A stretch of 52,344 nt of DNA from NCBI GenBank assembly GCA_002733495.1, contig NVVV01000019.1, positions 1 through 52,344 on the forward strand. The letters are read 5' to 3'. Positions 40,689-50,328 of this stretch are shown here, one piece after another. Source of the DNA: Robiginitomaculum sp. (GTDB lineage: Bacteria > Pseudomonadota > Alphaproteobacteria > Caulobacterales > Maricaulaceae). The translations under genes and the position numbers were made by a program. The stretch's first letter is position 1. Each line of letters opens with the position of its first letter. Under the pieces are notes generated by a model, which was given only the letters and a program-made list of their open reading frames with translations, had not been told where the DNA came from and made no database searches.

Positions 40689-41210
40689 TTAGTTGGCGTC
40701 TTCAGTGACTGGAGCTGCTTCTTGTGCTGGTGCGGCGGCTGCAGCCTCCACTGGAGCTGCGGCGGGAGCAGGGGCCTGATCACAGCGTCCGCCCTGATAA
40801 AGGCCAACAATATAGTACCAGCGCTTTTGTGCAGATTCCTTGCGGGCCGCTTCGGCGGCGGCCCGGCGTTTGCCTGAATCCTTTGCGGCCCGGCCAAGAA
40901 GGCTGATAGCACCACCGGCGCGCCCACCGAGCTTGCTGGCCATGCCCGAATGAAGAAGGCCTTGGCTAATTGCGGTTTCGCCAATTCTGGCCGCCATGTC
41001 ACCGCCAAAAATGCCGGCTTCTGGGGCCCCGCCCAAAATGGTTTGCATGCTGGATGCCTCGGCGGCCAGCTTATCGCAATCCATTCTAATGTCCCCCAGA
41101 ACGATGGGCTGTACAGGTTGGGGCAAAGGCCCCTTGTTTTTCTTGGCTTCTGCGGTTGATGCCAAAGCCATTACGCCCATGGCGCACAGTGCAAGTGTTC
41201 TTACTTTCAT
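40689..41210 (-). CDS. Secreted Ala-rich protein of unknown function
   Basis: A 173-residue product from the ATG at 41210. An ATG at 41222 is also possible, but 41210 gives a clean signal peptide (MKVRTLALCAMGVMALASTAEA). The mature part has two Cys (MDCDKLA and GGRCDQA), which could form a disulfide, a Gly-rich middle and an Ala/Pro-rich C-terminal tail (about residues 140-173). It converges with tgt, with 3 bp between the stops. Likely periplasmic; function unknown. Confidence 0.7.
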   Translation of the reverse strand: MKVRTLALCAMGVMALASTAEAKKNKGPLPQPVQPIVLGDIRMDCDKLAAEASSMQTILGGAPEAGIFGGDMAARIGETAISQGLLHSGMASKLGGRAGGAISLLGRAAKDSGKRRAAAEAARKESAQKRWYYIVGLYQGGRCDQAPAPAAAPVEAAAAAPAQEAAPVTEDAN

Positions 41211-41286
41211 GAGAGTTCCCATTACCTGAAAGACATCTTGGTAAGGGGGAAATATGGCTTCGTCCTCACCCCTAAGGGTGAAAATA

Positions 41287-42018
41287 CTATCGCCCTGCGG
41301 GGGGTACCTGGCTGTCCCGCCAGCGTTTATTCGGGGCATTCAGGTCCACAGGCTTTTCACGGCCCCAATAGGGGGCATAGGTAATCAGCGGTGCCGCCGG
41401 TGGCCTGCAGCGTTTGGCCAGCCCATAGCCTTTCAAAAAGGCACGGCGGCGGCGGCCATTATCAAAACGCTCCTCATAGTGCTTTTTGGCTTTGCGCGCC
41501 CCGGTAACCGTGCGCACAACCGGGCGCAGGGGAATAATCGAACTGGCCACCGAGCCAATCACGTCCAGCGTGGTTTCACTGGCGCTGTTACTACGTTTGG
41601 CGATCTCTTCTGCGGCTAAAATATCCGTGTCCGGCTCGCCGAGCGCCGCATCCAGAATGGCAATCTGGCGGGCAATTTCCGTGCAGTTCAGACCACGGTT
41701 TACCGTATATACATAGCCCAGTTTTTCCAGCGTATCAGGTGGAACAGGAGTTTTAATATTCAAATCCGTAAGTGGTGAAGAAACCGCGCCCGGCAGACCT
41801 TTGCGGGTTTCAGATATGGCGCTCCCCGTACTTTCGCTGGCGCGGGTTACTTGTCTGCGCGCTCGGCTAAGGTGGGGCACGTTCTTTTGCGTCACCACTG
41901 GCCCGGACTTTCTGGTGACTGGTGCCGGCGTGTTTGTGCTACAGGCACTCACGATTACCGCCGTCCCCAGCAGTACAATAAAGAGTTTTAATAGAGGCGT
42001 GTTGGCAAAACTGGTCAT
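41287..42018 (-). CDS. Lipoprotein of unknown function
   Basis: A 243-residue product with AAAAGG before the ATG. Residues 1-26 are a lipoprotein signal with lipobox V-S-A-C (Cys26). The mature protein is helical and polar with basic stretches (GARKAKKHYEERFDNGRRRR). It lies just upstream of, and parallel to, the secreted protein at 40689-41210, so the two may act together in the envelope. No family recognised. Confidence 0.75.
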   Translation of the reverse strand: MTSFANTPLLKLFIVLLGTAVIVSACSTNTPAPVTRKSGPVVTQKNVPHLSRARRQVTRASESTGSAISETRKGLPGAVSSPLTDLNIKTPVPPDTLEKLGYVYTVNRGLNCTEIARQIAILDAALGEPDTDILAAEEIAKRSNSASETTLDVIGSVASSIIPLRPVVRTVTGARKAKKHYEERFDNGRRRRAFLKGYGLAKRCRPPAAPLITYAPYWGREKPVDLNAPNKRWRDSQVPPAGR

Positions 42019-42205
42019 GGCAAGCCTTTTAAATCATGGGCTTGCAGCATAGATGCCGGGTAAACGGGTGGCAAGGCGTGCCCCCAACTCAGCCTTCAGC
42101 AGTTTTGAGTTTGTCCATTAAGGGCATATGAAAGATTGGTAACGTCATCGGGCGCTGGACGCGCCAGATGGTGTAATGCTAGATCATGGCAAAAGGAATA
42201 TGGTC

Positions 42206-43738
42206 ATGAAGCATATACTGGACGAGCTGGAAAACCGCCGCGCACTGGCGCAGGCAGGCGGCGGCGCGGCGCGGATCGAAAAACAACACGCCAAGGGTAA
42301 ATTGACGGCGCGCGAGCGCCTTGAAATTTTGCTCGATGATGGCAGTTTTGAAGAGTACGACATGTTTGTCGAACACCGCTGTCATGATTTTGGCATGGCA
42401 GACAAGACCGTGCCCGGCGATGGCGTGGTGACCGGACAGGGCACCATTCATGGCCGCCTGGTTTATGTCTTTGCCAAGGATTTCACTGTCATGGGCGGCT
42501 CTTTGTCTTTGTCTCATGCGCAAAAAATCTGCAAAGTTCAGGATATGGCGCTGAAAAACGGCGCGCCGATTATTGGCCTTTTTGATGCGGGTGGGGCGCG
42601 CATTCAGGAGGGCGTCGATGCCCTTGGCGGCTATGCCGAAGTGTTCCAGCGCAATGTGCTGGCGTCCGGCGTGATCCCGCAAATCTCGGTGATTATGGGG
42701 CCGTGCGCGGGGGGGGATGTCTATTCTCCGGCCATGACTGATTTTATCTTTATGGTGCGCGACACATCTTACCTTTATGTCACCGGGCCCGAAGTGGTTA
42801 AAACCGTAACCAATGAAGTGGTCACCCACGAAGAACTCGGCGGGGCGAAAATGCACGCCAAGGTTTCGGGCGTGGCCGAAGGGGCGTTTGACAATGATGT
42901 CGAGGCGCTGACCCAGGTGCGCCGGCTTATCAACTTCCTGCCCGCCAGCAATCGTGAAGAACCACCACACTGGCCAAGTTTTGACGAACCAGAGCGTCTG
43001 GCCCCGGTGCTGGATACCCTGATCCCAGCCAATCCCAACATGCCCTATGATATGAAGGAATTGGTGGCCAGCGTGGCCGATGAAGGCGATCTGTTTGAAA
43101 TTATGCCTGAATTTGGGGCCAATATCATTACCGCCTTTGGCCGTCTTGAGGGCAAAACCGTCGGCTTTGTCGCCAATCAGCCGATGGTGTTGGCCGGGGT
43201 TCTGGACATTGATGCCAGCAAAAAGGCGGCGCGTTTTGTGCGCTTTTGCGATGCGTTTGAAATTCCGCTGGTGACGTTTGTTGATGTGCCGGGCTTTTTG
43301 CCGGGCACCAAGCAAGAAGCCGGGGGTCTGATCAAGCATGGGGCCAAGCTGTTGTTTGCCTATGCCGAAGCCACTGTGCCAAAGGTCACGGTGATTACCC
43401 GCAAGGCCTATGGCGGGGCCTATGATGTGATGGCCTCCAAACATTTGCGCGGCGATGTGAATTATGCCTGGCCCAGTGCGGAGATAGCGGTGATGGGGGC
43501 CAAGGGCGCGGTGGAAATTATTTTTCGCGGTGAGGCCGGCGATCCGGAAAAGATTGCGGCCCGCACGAAGGAATACGAAGACAATTTCGCCAATCCCTTT
43601 ATTGCGGCACAACGCGGTTATATTGATGATGTCATCATGCCGCACTCCACCCGTAAACGGGTGATCCGGTCTTTGCGGACCTTGCGCAATAAAAACCTTA
43701 GCAATCCATGGAAAAAGCACGATAATATACCACTTTAG
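42206..43738 (+). CDS. pccB: Propionyl-CoA carboxylase beta subunit (carboxyltransferase)
   Basis: A 510-residue protein. The ATG at 42206 is chosen because AAGGA lies 8 nt before it. It has two crotonase-type carboxyltransferase halves: the first with [20 protein letters not shown], then [19 protein letters not shown] and [16 protein letters not shown]; the second with [26 protein letters not shown] and [13 protein letters not shown]. These GG pairs form the CoA and carboxybiotin oxyanion holes. The sequence is of the PccB type ([15 protein letters not shown]). It transfers CO2 from biotin to propionyl-CoA. Its partner, pccA, is 6.6 kb downstream. Confidence 0.94.
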   Translation: MKHILDELENRRALAQAGGGAARIEKQHAKGKLTARERLEILLDDGSFEEYDMFVEHRCHDFGMADKTVPGDGVVTGQGTIHGRLVYVFAKDFTVMGGSLSLSHAQKICKVQDMALKNGAPIIGLFDAGGARIQEGVDALGGYAEVFQRNVLASGVIPQISVIMGPCAGGDVYSPAMTDFIFMVRDTSYLYVTGPEVVKTVTNEVVTHEELGGAKMHAKVSGVAEGAFDNDVEALTQVRRLINFLPASNREEPPHWPSFDEPERLAPVLDTLIPANPNMPYDMKELVASVADEGDLFEIMPEFGANIITAFGRLEGKTVGFVANQPMVLAGVLDIDASKKAARFVRFCDAFEIPLVTFVDVPGFLPGTKQEAGGLIKHGAKLLFAYAEATVPKVTVITRKAYGGAYDVMASKHLRGDVNYAWPSAEIAVMGAKGAVEIIFRGEAGDPEKIAARTKEYEDNFANPFIAAQRGYIDDVIMPHSTRKRVIRSLRTLRNKNLSNPWKKHDNIPL

Positions 43739-43749
43739 CGTGGTATATT
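43724..43749 (+). terminator. Hairpin at the end of pccB
   Basis: Arms AATATACCAC and GTGGTATATT (10 bp, perfect) with a 6-nt loop that contains part of the stop codon, followed by TAATGAATTTATTT. An AT-rich terminator-like structure. Confidence 0.55.
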
Positions 43750-43830
43750 AATGAATTTATTTCCTTCGAGACGATTGCGTTGTAATCCCTCATCTCAAGA
43801 ATATGCCTTAGGTGTTATGACGATCTCTTT

Positions 43831-43937
43831 CCTCTCCCATTTGGGAGAGGAGTTAGGTGAGGGATCAATCGGTTCCGGACAGACAGCAGGTTTGGCTTCA
43901 CAAACCCCTCATCCCAACCTTCTCCCGAGGGAGAAGG
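43831..43937. repeat. Two REP-like palindromes in opposite orientation in the host chromosome
   Basis: CCTCTCCCATTTGGGAGAGG (43831-43850) then AGTTAGGTGAGGGA, and facing it CCCCTCATCCCAACC then TTCTCCCGAGGGAGAAGG (43905-43937). Same family as the phage copies. The 309-bp gap 43739-44047 holds no other feature that I can see. Confidence 0.75.
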
Positions 43938-44047
43938 CGTTTGGCTGAGGACAGACCCAAAATCAGGAAACCAAGGTGAAAAGCTTGGCTTTGCTAACCT
44001 CCCGGTAACCCTGTTGTGGTGCAATCGTACCGAAGATGGAGACTGGC

Positions 44048-44482
44048 ATGACAAACACACGCGCAGATACATTGATCGAGGACTATGGCAAGTTCACGCC
44101 CATGAGTATGAATGAGGCCGGAGCCTTGGCGCACCGGGTGTTTGCCGATGGTGCTGCCAGTCGCGAGGAAGCCGAGATTTTGCTCGGGGCCTGTTCTTTA
44201 TTTGACGAATCAGATTTGGGATGGCGCCATGTTGTCTCTCAGGAAATTCAGCGTCATGTGCTGGATGATGGGCAAATGCGCGCCGGAGCCGAGGACTGGC
44301 TGATCGCCACACTGGCCAGCCTGCAAACGCCACAAAGCATCAGCCTGGACCTTGTACAGGGCGTTATGCTGGCCGCAGACAATGCTACGGCCAAGCTGGG
44401 GCAGATTGGCTTGCGCTCAGCGCTTTCGTGCATGAAGGCTGTTGCCAATGATGCGCAGGCTTTGAGCGCACAAACCGGCTAA
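44048..44482 (+). CDS. Conserved small protein of unknown function
   Basis: A 144-residue product from the ATG at 44048 (GGAG, 6 nt). All helical and acidic (MTNTRADTLIEDYGKFTPMS, GAASREEAEILLGACSLFD), with no signal or membrane segment. It converges with the UspA gene, overlapping by 4 bp. The helical, acidic pattern recalls TerB-like tellurite or stress proteins only loosely. Confidence 0.6.
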   Translation: MTNTRADTLIEDYGKFTPMSMNEAGALAHRVFADGAASREEAEILLGACSLFDESDLGWRHVVSQEIQRHVLDDGQMRAGAEDWLIATLASLQTPQSISLDLVQGVMLAADNATAKLGQIGLRSALSCMKAVANDAQALSAQTG

Positions 44483-44970
44483 TCCGCCGCGACAATCTTT
44501 TCTGCAAAGACCTTTGGTACCAAAAAGACGGCGCACGGCGCTTCGCGGACAATGTCGCGCGAAGGTGCCCCATCAAAAAGTGCTTTCCAGGCCCCTTTTT
44601 GGTGTGTGCCCACCACAATCAAATCCGCAGCCTTGTCTTCGGCAAAGCGGGTGATCTCGTGCGCCGGGTCGCCATCAATAATCATGGCATTTGCGTCTTC
44701 ATAGGCGGCACGCGCCATGGTTTTCAGTTCTTGCTCGCGCACCTTTTTTGCTTTGCGGTCGGCTTCCAGATTGGCCTCAGAGGGCATCATGGCGGTGGCG
44801 GCCAGCGGATCGGCAATGCCGGTGGCCATGGCATAGGTCAGGTCTGGCCAGACATCGACCACCCACAACTTTGCCTGATCCTTTTTGGCCAGCATGGCGG
44901 CAGCCTTCAGAACGCCGGGGGCGAGATCATCATCCAGATTGATGGCGGCAATGATGGTTTGAAACTGCAT
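44479..44970 (-). CDS. Universal stress protein (UspA family)
   Basis: A 163-residue cytoplasmic protein with GGAGG 5 nt before the ATG. The Usp layout is seen: an N-terminal strand FQTIIAAINLDDD, a long helix (EADRKAKKVREQELKTMARA), then ADLIVVGTHQKGAWKALFDG and APSRDIVREAPCAVFLVP, the region of the G-x-x-G ATP-binding loop, in altered spacing. Such proteins respond to starvation or oxidative stress. Confidence 0.85.
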   Translation of the reverse strand: MQFQTIIAAINLDDDLAPGVLKAAAMLAKKDQAKLWVVDVWPDLTYAMATGIADPLAATAMMPSEANLEADRKAKKVREQELKTMARAAYEDANAMIIDGDPAHEITRFAEDKAADLIVVGTHQKGAWKALFDGAPSRDIVREAPCAVFLVPKVFAEKIVAAD

Positions 44971-45153
44971 GAGTTCCTCCAGATCACAGGGCGTATGTAA
45001 ACGAATACTACGTCAATTATATGGGAATACGAAAAGGAAATTGCCCGAGACATAGCGCCGCAGGAATAATTTTTCCTAAAAAAATAAAAAATAAGGCTTT
45101 TCAGAGCCATGCAATCCCTGCCAGACTTGTGTGAAATAGAAAAGGTAATCGGT

Positions 45154-46623
45154 ATGGATGCTCTGACGGAACAAAGCGCAACAGCAATCGTAAAGGCTAT
45201 CAAGGCCAAAAAGATTAGTGCCGTAGAGGTTTTGCAAGCGCAATTGGATCGTATCAAGGCGAAGAACGATGCCATCAATGCGGTGGTAACGCTGGATGAA
45301 GCCGGCGCTATGGAACGAGCCAAAGCCGCCGATGAGGCTTTGGCAAAGGGCGAGAACTGGGGGCCGTTACACGGTCTGCCCATGACCATTAAGGACAGCT
45401 GGGAGACAAAAGGGCTGCGCACCACCGCCGGAGCCAATGAATATGCTGACCATGTTCCCACGGAGGATGCAGCCCCTGTGGCACGGCTAAAAGTCGCCGG
45501 GGCTATTGTCTTTGGCAAGACAAATTTACCCGCTTATGCTGCCGACATCCAGACTGATAATCCACTTTTTGGCAAAACTAACAATCCCTGGAACCAAGAT
45601 TTGACCGTGGGGGGATCGTCCGGCGGGGCGGCGGCGGCCTTGGCCACGGGTATGACACCCCTGGAACTTGGCAGCGACCTGGCAGGTTCCATTCGCATTC
45701 CGGCGGCCATGTGCGGTGTTTATGGGCACAAGCCAAGCTTTCGGGCCATGCCCATGCGTGGCCATATTCCGGGGCCTCCGGGCACGTTAAGCGAGGTTGA
45801 TCTGGCCGTTGGCGGGCCATTGGCGCGCCATGGTGAAGATTTGGGTCTGGCGATGGATGTGCTGGCCGGGGCAGGAGGACGCGAAGCGGTGGGCTGGACG
45901 CTGAAATTTCCAAAGCCACGCCATAAAGCCTTGAAAGATTATCGTATTGCCTGCTGGTTTGATGATCCCTTTTGCCCGGTTCAGGGGGCTTTGCGCGATC
46001 AATTGGAGGCCATGGCCGACGTGCTGGAAAAAGAAGGTGCACAAGTTGACCGGCAAGCGCGGCCCGCCTTTTCGCTGGAACACAGCCACGATATTTATTT
46101 CAGCCTGCTGGCCGCTGTGGCGGCGGCGGGTCTGCCGCCGGGCTCGTTCTCGCAACTGGATCGCGGCCTGCCGCTTCTCAAACTGGCGGCGAAGCTGGGG
46201 CTGGTACCCAAGGCGCTGGCGGACTATGCCAAAGGCGCAACGCAGCAGGCGCGCGAGTGGATTGGCGTGAACGAGGCGCGGGCGCATTTACGCGCAGGCT
46301 GGGATCAGTTCTTTACGCAGTATGATCTGATGCTGACGCCGGTTTTGCCGACAAATGCCTTTGCCCATGTTACCGAAGGCAGCGTGGTCAAGCGCAAGCT
46401 GGAAATTGATGGGACGGTACGTAATTATCTGGATCTCTTTATCTGGCCGGGCTTGGCTGGGGCGAGTTATTTGCCCGCCAGTGTGGCACCGATTGGGGTG
46501 TGTGCGGACGGTTTGCCGGGGGCTGTGCAGATTATCGGGCCGTATCTGGAAGACAAAACTTGTATGGACTTTGCCGTTAAACTGGGCAAGGTTTTCGGCG
46601 GGTTTGTTGCGCCGCCACAATAA
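45154..46623 (+). CDS. Amidase-signature hydrolase, cytoplasmic
   Basis: A 489-residue enzyme; the ATG at 45154 fits the family start better than the ATG at 45109. The amidase-signature core is complete: catalytic Lys in GLPMTIKDSWETKG, the GGSSGGAAAALATGM loop with the cis-Ser, and GSDLAGSIRIPAAMCGVYGHKPS with the nucleophile Ser. It hydrolyses an amide or similar bond; substrate cannot be told. It precedes a second amidase by 65 bp, and both are likely in one operon. Confidence 0.88.
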   Translation: MDALTEQSATAIVKAIKAKKISAVEVLQAQLDRIKAKNDAINAVVTLDEAGAMERAKAADEALAKGENWGPLHGLPMTIKDSWETKGLRTTAGANEYADHVPTEDAAPVARLKVAGAIVFGKTNLPAYAADIQTDNPLFGKTNNPWNQDLTVGGSSGGAAAALATGMTPLELGSDLAGSIRIPAAMCGVYGHKPSFRAMPMRGHIPGPPGTLSEVDLAVGGPLARHGEDLGLAMDVLAGAGGREAVGWTLKFPKPRHKALKDYRIACWFDDPFCPVQGALRDQLEAMADVLEKEGAQVDRQARPAFSLEHSHDIYFSLLAAVAAAGLPPGSFSQLDRGLPLLKLAAKLGLVPKALADYAKGATQQAREWIGVNEARAHLRAGWDQFFTQYDLMLTPVLPTNAFAHVTEGSVVKRKLEIDGTVRNYLDLFIWPGLAGASYLPASVAPIGVCADGLPGAVQIIGPYLEDKTCMDFAVKLGKVFGGFVAPPQ

Positions 46624-46688
46624 AGGCTTTGCGATTGCCGCCTTGGGTATTAGCGTAAGCAGGAAAAATGAAAATGGGGATTGTAAAA

Positions 46689-48191
46689 ATGAAAAGACGT
46701 GAGTTTTTGTACGGGGCCACGGCTATAGGCGCGCTGGCTGGATGTAGCCCAAAAGGCGAGGCAAGCAGCGCCAATACGGCACCGGCTGCTGCGCCTGCGG
46801 CGCGTGAAAAGGCCTCTTGGATGAAGGATGCGCTGGCCCATGGCGAAATGATTGCCAACGGGCAGATGACCGCGCTGGGACAGGCCGAAATTGCTATTTC
46901 GCGATCACAAAAACTCAATGAGACGCTGAATTTTATTGTCACGCCCACTTATGATCAGGCCCGTGATGTGGCCAAGGGTGCGCTGCCGTCCGGCCCGTTT
47001 GCCGGGGTGCCTACCCTGACCAAGGACTTGCAGGAAACCATTGGGGTGCGCACGGCCTATGGCTCCAGAGCCTTTATGAAAAACATCCCAGACCATGACC
47101 ACCGCATTGTTACGGCAATGAAGGCGGCCGGTCTGGTCTCAATTGGTAAATCTGCAACGCCTGAATTTGGTTTTTTACCAACCACCGAACCTTTGGCCTT
47201 TGGCCCAACCCGCAACCCGTGGAACCCCGAACATAGCACTGGTGGCTCATCTGGTGGATCGGCGGCGGCGGTTGCCGCCGGTGTGGTACCGATGGCGCAA
47301 TCTTCTGATGGTGGCGGTTCGATCCGCATTCCGGCCAATTGCTGTGGCCTCTTTGGCATGAAGGCATCGCGCGGGCGCTGGCCGGATTCTGATGGCACGG
47401 ACTGGGAACTGACGGTGAAGGGCTTTGTGACGCATTCGGTGCGCGATTCGCAAACGTCCATGGCGACGATAGCGGCAACAGATAGGGGCCTGCCTTCGCC
47501 GGTTTTGGCCAAAGAAGCAGGAAAAAAAGCATATAAAATTGGCTTTGCCACAAAAGATGGCTGGGGCAATGAGGTCCATCCGGATTGTAAAAAAGCGGTT
47601 CTGATGGCTGCCAAAACGTGCGCCGATCTGGGCCATCATGTTGAAGAAGCTGCTCCCGCCTACAGTGTTCAACCCTTTAACGATGCCTTTATGACGCTTT
47701 GGTCCTTTGGGGCGAAACAGGTTGTCGGTAATGTGTCAAAGGCGATGGGCGGCAAGCCTGTGCCCCATGAAGCGCTGGAGCCTGTGACCTGGTGGCTTTA
47801 TAAAAATGTTGCCGACAAAGACCCCAGCGTGCTGGAAGCGGTCTATGCGCAATTTGCCGCCGAGCGCGAAGCCGCCCGTGCCTATTATCAGGACTATGAT
47901 TTTTATCTGACGCCGGTTCTGGGCGAGCCGGCGGTGAAGATTGGCCGCATTGACCAGTCCGGCGATCTGGACGCATTGTTTGACTGGATGCGCAGCTATG
48001 TGCCCTTTACGCCCTATGCCAATGCCACGGGCCACCCGGCCATGTCTGTGCCCACCTTGTGGACTAAAGACAATGTGCCGGTGGGGGTGCAGTTCGAGGG
48101 TGGCTTTGGCGATGAAGCCAATCTTTTCGCACTGGCCAGCCAGATTGAAGAAGCCGCCCCCTGGGCGCACCGCTGGCCCGATATGGCATAG
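46689..48191 (+). CDS. Amidase-signature hydrolase with Tat-like lipoprotein signal
   Basis: A 500-residue protein. The ATG at 46689 gives KRREFLYGATAIGALAGC: a twin-arginine-like R-R-x-F-L motif ending in a lipobox (L-A-G-C, Cys19), so it is probably exported folded and lipid-anchored in the periplasm. The amidase core is complete: Lys in VPTLTKDLQETIG, GGSSGGSAAAVAAGVVPMAQ, and SSDGGGSIRIPANCCGLFGM. Only moderate similarity to its upstream neighbour, so this is an old duplication or two recruited genes. Confidence 0.87.
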   Translation: MKRREFLYGATAIGALAGCSPKGEASSANTAPAAAPAAREKASWMKDALAHGEMIANGQMTALGQAEIAISRSQKLNETLNFIVTPTYDQARDVAKGALPSGPFAGVPTLTKDLQETIGVRTAYGSRAFMKNIPDHDHRIVTAMKAAGLVSIGKSATPEFGFLPTTEPLAFGPTRNPWNPEHSTGGSSGGSAAAVAAGVVPMAQSSDGGGSIRIPANCCGLFGMKASRGRWPDSDGTDWELTVKGFVTHSVRDSQTSMATIAATDRGLPSPVLAKEAGKKAYKIGFATKDGWGNEVHPDCKKAVLMAAKTCADLGHHVEEAAPAYSVQPFNDAFMTLWSFGAKQVVGNVSKAMGGKPVPHEALEPVTWWLYKNVADKDPSVLEAVYAQFAAEREAARAYYQDYDFYLTPVLGEPAVKIGRIDQSGDLDALFDWMRSYVPFTPYANATGHPAMSVPTLWTKDNVPVGVQFEGGFGDEANLFALASQIEEAAPWAHRWPDMA

Positions 48192-48218
48192 GTATTTTCA
48201 TAATATGAAGGGGCGATA

Positions 48219-48680
48219 ATGCTCGCACAAAACCTTATTTTGGCTATCATTATGGTGGCCATCACCTCTGGTATTCACCTGATGGGGTTAATGGTTCTGA
48301 TCTGGTTGATGCGCAATTCACGGGCGTCTGAACTGGCAAAGTTCAACGTATTTCGCTCCAGTGCCACTATTATGCTGGTTGTGATGGGCATTTTTCTGAT
48401 CCACACCGTCGAGGTCTGGACCTATGCGGTGCTCTATTACGAGCTGGCACTTTTCGATACCTTCGAGGCGTGCCTGTATTTCTCGACCAGTGTCTTTACC
48501 ACCGTTGGCTTTGGCGATCTGGTGGTCGGGCCGAACTGGCGTTTGTTGACGGCAATAGAATCAGCCAATGGCTTTTTGCTGTTGGGCTGGTCCACCGCCT
48601 TTCTGATTAGCCTGACCGGGCACATGCGGGCGCTGGAACACCAATGGCTGGAAGGTGGCACTGGCGAGGAGGGGGGCTGA
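48219..48680 (+). CDS. Two-TM potassium-channel-like protein
   Basis: A 153-residue membrane protein. Membrane segments lie at about 5-30, 48-70 and 108-132, with a pore helix and K+ selectivity filter TVGFGD (95-100) between the last two. The extra N-terminal helix and the lack of a cytoplasmic RCK or nucleotide-binding domain are typical of small ion_trans_2-type proteins. It follows the amidase gene by 27 bp. Confidence 0.82.
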   Translation: MLAQNLILAIIMVAITSGIHLMGLMVLIWLMRNSRASELAKFNVFRSSATIMLVVMGIFLIHTVEVWTYAVLYYELALFDTFEACLYFSTSVFTTVGFGDLVVGPNWRLLTAIESANGFLLLGWSTAFLISLTGHMRALEHQWLEGGTGEEGG

Positions 48681-48691
48681 TCGTTCCCTGC

Positions 48692-49156
48692 TCAGCTCTT
48701 TGCGCTGGCCTCTTTGGCCACCATTTCCAGCACGCCGCGCATTTTGATCAAGGTCGGGTGATCGGCGTCTATGCCGTACCACGCGCCCAGCTTAGCCGGG
48801 TTCAGGAATGTGATTTGGGTTGTGCCATCCTTCTCCCAGACCAGGATTTTTACGGGCAGGTCCAGGCCAATGCGCGGGTCCGATTGCATTAGTGGCGTGC
48901 CCAGTTTGGGGTTGCCAAAAATAAGAACCTGCGTTGGGGCCAGTGTCTCGCCGATCTTTCGCGCTCCTGCCGCATGGTCAACACGGGCAAAAACGGTCGC
49001 GCCTTTGGCGATGACTGCGGCTTCCAGACGGTCCATAGTTTTTGCCACGCTATAGGGGCTGGTGCGGGTGATCAATTCTTCATTGGCGGTTTGCGGGGCC
49101 ATGGGTTGGCAGGCCGAAAGAAAAAGGCCAATGCTGATCAGTATCAATGCGCGCAT
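48692..49156 (-). CDS. DUF302 lipoprotein
   Basis: A 154-residue product with a lipoprotein signal (LILISIGLFLSAC; lipobox L-S-A-C, Cys16). The mature domain has the DUF302 pattern: SVAKTMDRLEAAVIAKGATV, a VDHAAGARKIGETL stretch, T-Q-V-L-I-F-G-N-P-K-L-G-T-P-L-M and D-L-P-V-K-I-L-V-W. Function of the family is not established. It converges with the channel gene. Confidence 0.82.
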   Translation of the reverse strand: MRALILISIGLFLSACQPMAPQTANEELITRTSPYSVAKTMDRLEAAVIAKGATVFARVDHAAGARKIGETLAPTQVLIFGNPKLGTPLMQSDPRIGLDLPVKILVWEKDGTTQITFLNPAKLGAWYGIDADHPTLIKMRGVLEMVAKEASAKS

Positions 49157-49191
49157 ATCATGGTGTCCTACGTTTGAAACGAGGGGTAACT

Positions 49192-50214
49192 CTAATCAGG
49201 TGACGCGCGCAGGGCCAGAGCGGACTGATCAAATAAAGCACGGCGCAGGGGCCAGACCCAGTTTTCGCGCTCTGGTGAAAATACACCAAACTCGGCGGCA
49301 AAATCAAAGGCGCACCAGCCCATGCCCTGGGCTTCGGCGGCGCGGCGCACTTGCCTGGTCCAATCAGCGCGATCTTGCATATTGGTCGCCTTGGTGGCGC
49401 CAAACTCCCCCAGCCAAACCGGGTGCCCGCTGGCCCGAGCTAAGGCGGCGGCGCGGGCAAATTCGCGTTTTAAATGGCGTCGCTCAATCCGACTGCCCCA
49501 GGGGCGGCCTGCGGGTGGTGCCCCTTCAAACCATGTGGCCCCCTGGTGGGTGAATTTATAAGGGTCGTAATAATGAAAGGTCAGCATCAGGCGCGGGTCT
49601 TTGGGGGCGATAAAGCGCTCCATCCCGTTGGTGCTGTTCCAGTTATCGCCGCCCATAATGATCCAGCGCTTTGGAGCTAGTGTGCGCACACGGGCGTGCA
49701 GACGATCCGCCAGACCTTGCCAGACGGCCCCTTGCAGGGCGTCTTTTGGCTCGTTCAGAAGCTCAAAAATAATACTGTCTGGCGCCTCGGCATAATGGCG
49801 GGCAATCTGTTCCCAAAGGGCGATCAGACGCGCTTCATGCTTGGCTGGCTCGGCATACACCTCTTCATAATTGTGCATATCCAGAATGACCGCCAGCCCG
49901 TAATGCTGCGCCTGTCCAACCACTTCATCAATGCGGGCAAAAAAGGCCGGGTCAATGGTATAGGGGGCCGTTTTTTGCGCGTGTTCATTCCACGCGATTA
50001 AAACCCGAACGCTATCGAAACCGGCAAGGGAGATGCGTTGTAAATCCTTCTCACGAATCACATAGCCCCATTCACCTTCTTTGGGGGCGTTCAGGGCATT
50101 GGCCAGATTAACACAGCGCATGGCCGGAAAGGCGGAATTTTGCGCTCTGGCCGTTGTGGCCCCTGTCAGCAGGGCCAGTAACAAGCCTGTTAGAATAGAG
50201 TTTTGGCATCTCAT
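49192..50214 (-). CDS. Secreted GH5 family glycoside hydrolase (cellulase-like)
   Basis: A 340-residue protein. Residues 1-24 are a Sec signal (cleavage after TARA). The catalytic (beta/alpha)8 barrel has GFDSVRVLIAW (Arg of strand 2), LDMHNYEE (strand 4), the acid/base Glu155 in FELLNEP, a TFHYYDP His/Tyr region, and the nucleophile Glu270 in VWLGEFGA. These are the GH5 hallmarks; endoglucanase is the likely group but mannanase or others are possible. Confidence 0.9.
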   Translation of the reverse strand: MRCQNSILTGLLLALLTGATTARAQNSAFPAMRCVNLANALNAPKEGEWGYVIREKDLQRISLAGFDSVRVLIAWNEHAQKTAPYTIDPAFFARIDEVVGQAQHYGLAVILDMHNYEEVYAEPAKHEARLIALWEQIARHYAEAPDSIIFELLNEPKDALQGAVWQGLADRLHARVRTLAPKRWIIMGGDNWNSTNGMERFIAPKDPRLMLTFHYYDPYKFTHQGATWFEGAPPAGRPWGSRIERRHLKREFARAAALARASGHPVWLGEFGATKATNMQDRADWTRQVRRAAEAQGMGWCAFDFAAEFGVFSPERENWVWPLRRALFDQSALALRASPD

Positions 50215-50328
50215 GACCGCAGCCTAACCCCTTGGTCTTGATATTTTCCCAACAGCGGTGATCAACTTGCCGCATGGCCCCGGCGCAGGTAAGAGTGGGG
50301 CATAATAAAAAAAGGTTTGACAGGGCAG

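Noticed and set aside
42179-43720. A 513-codon frame antisense to pccB
   Set aside because: A long antisense shadow of a GC-rich conserved gene; the His-rich product has no credible family.
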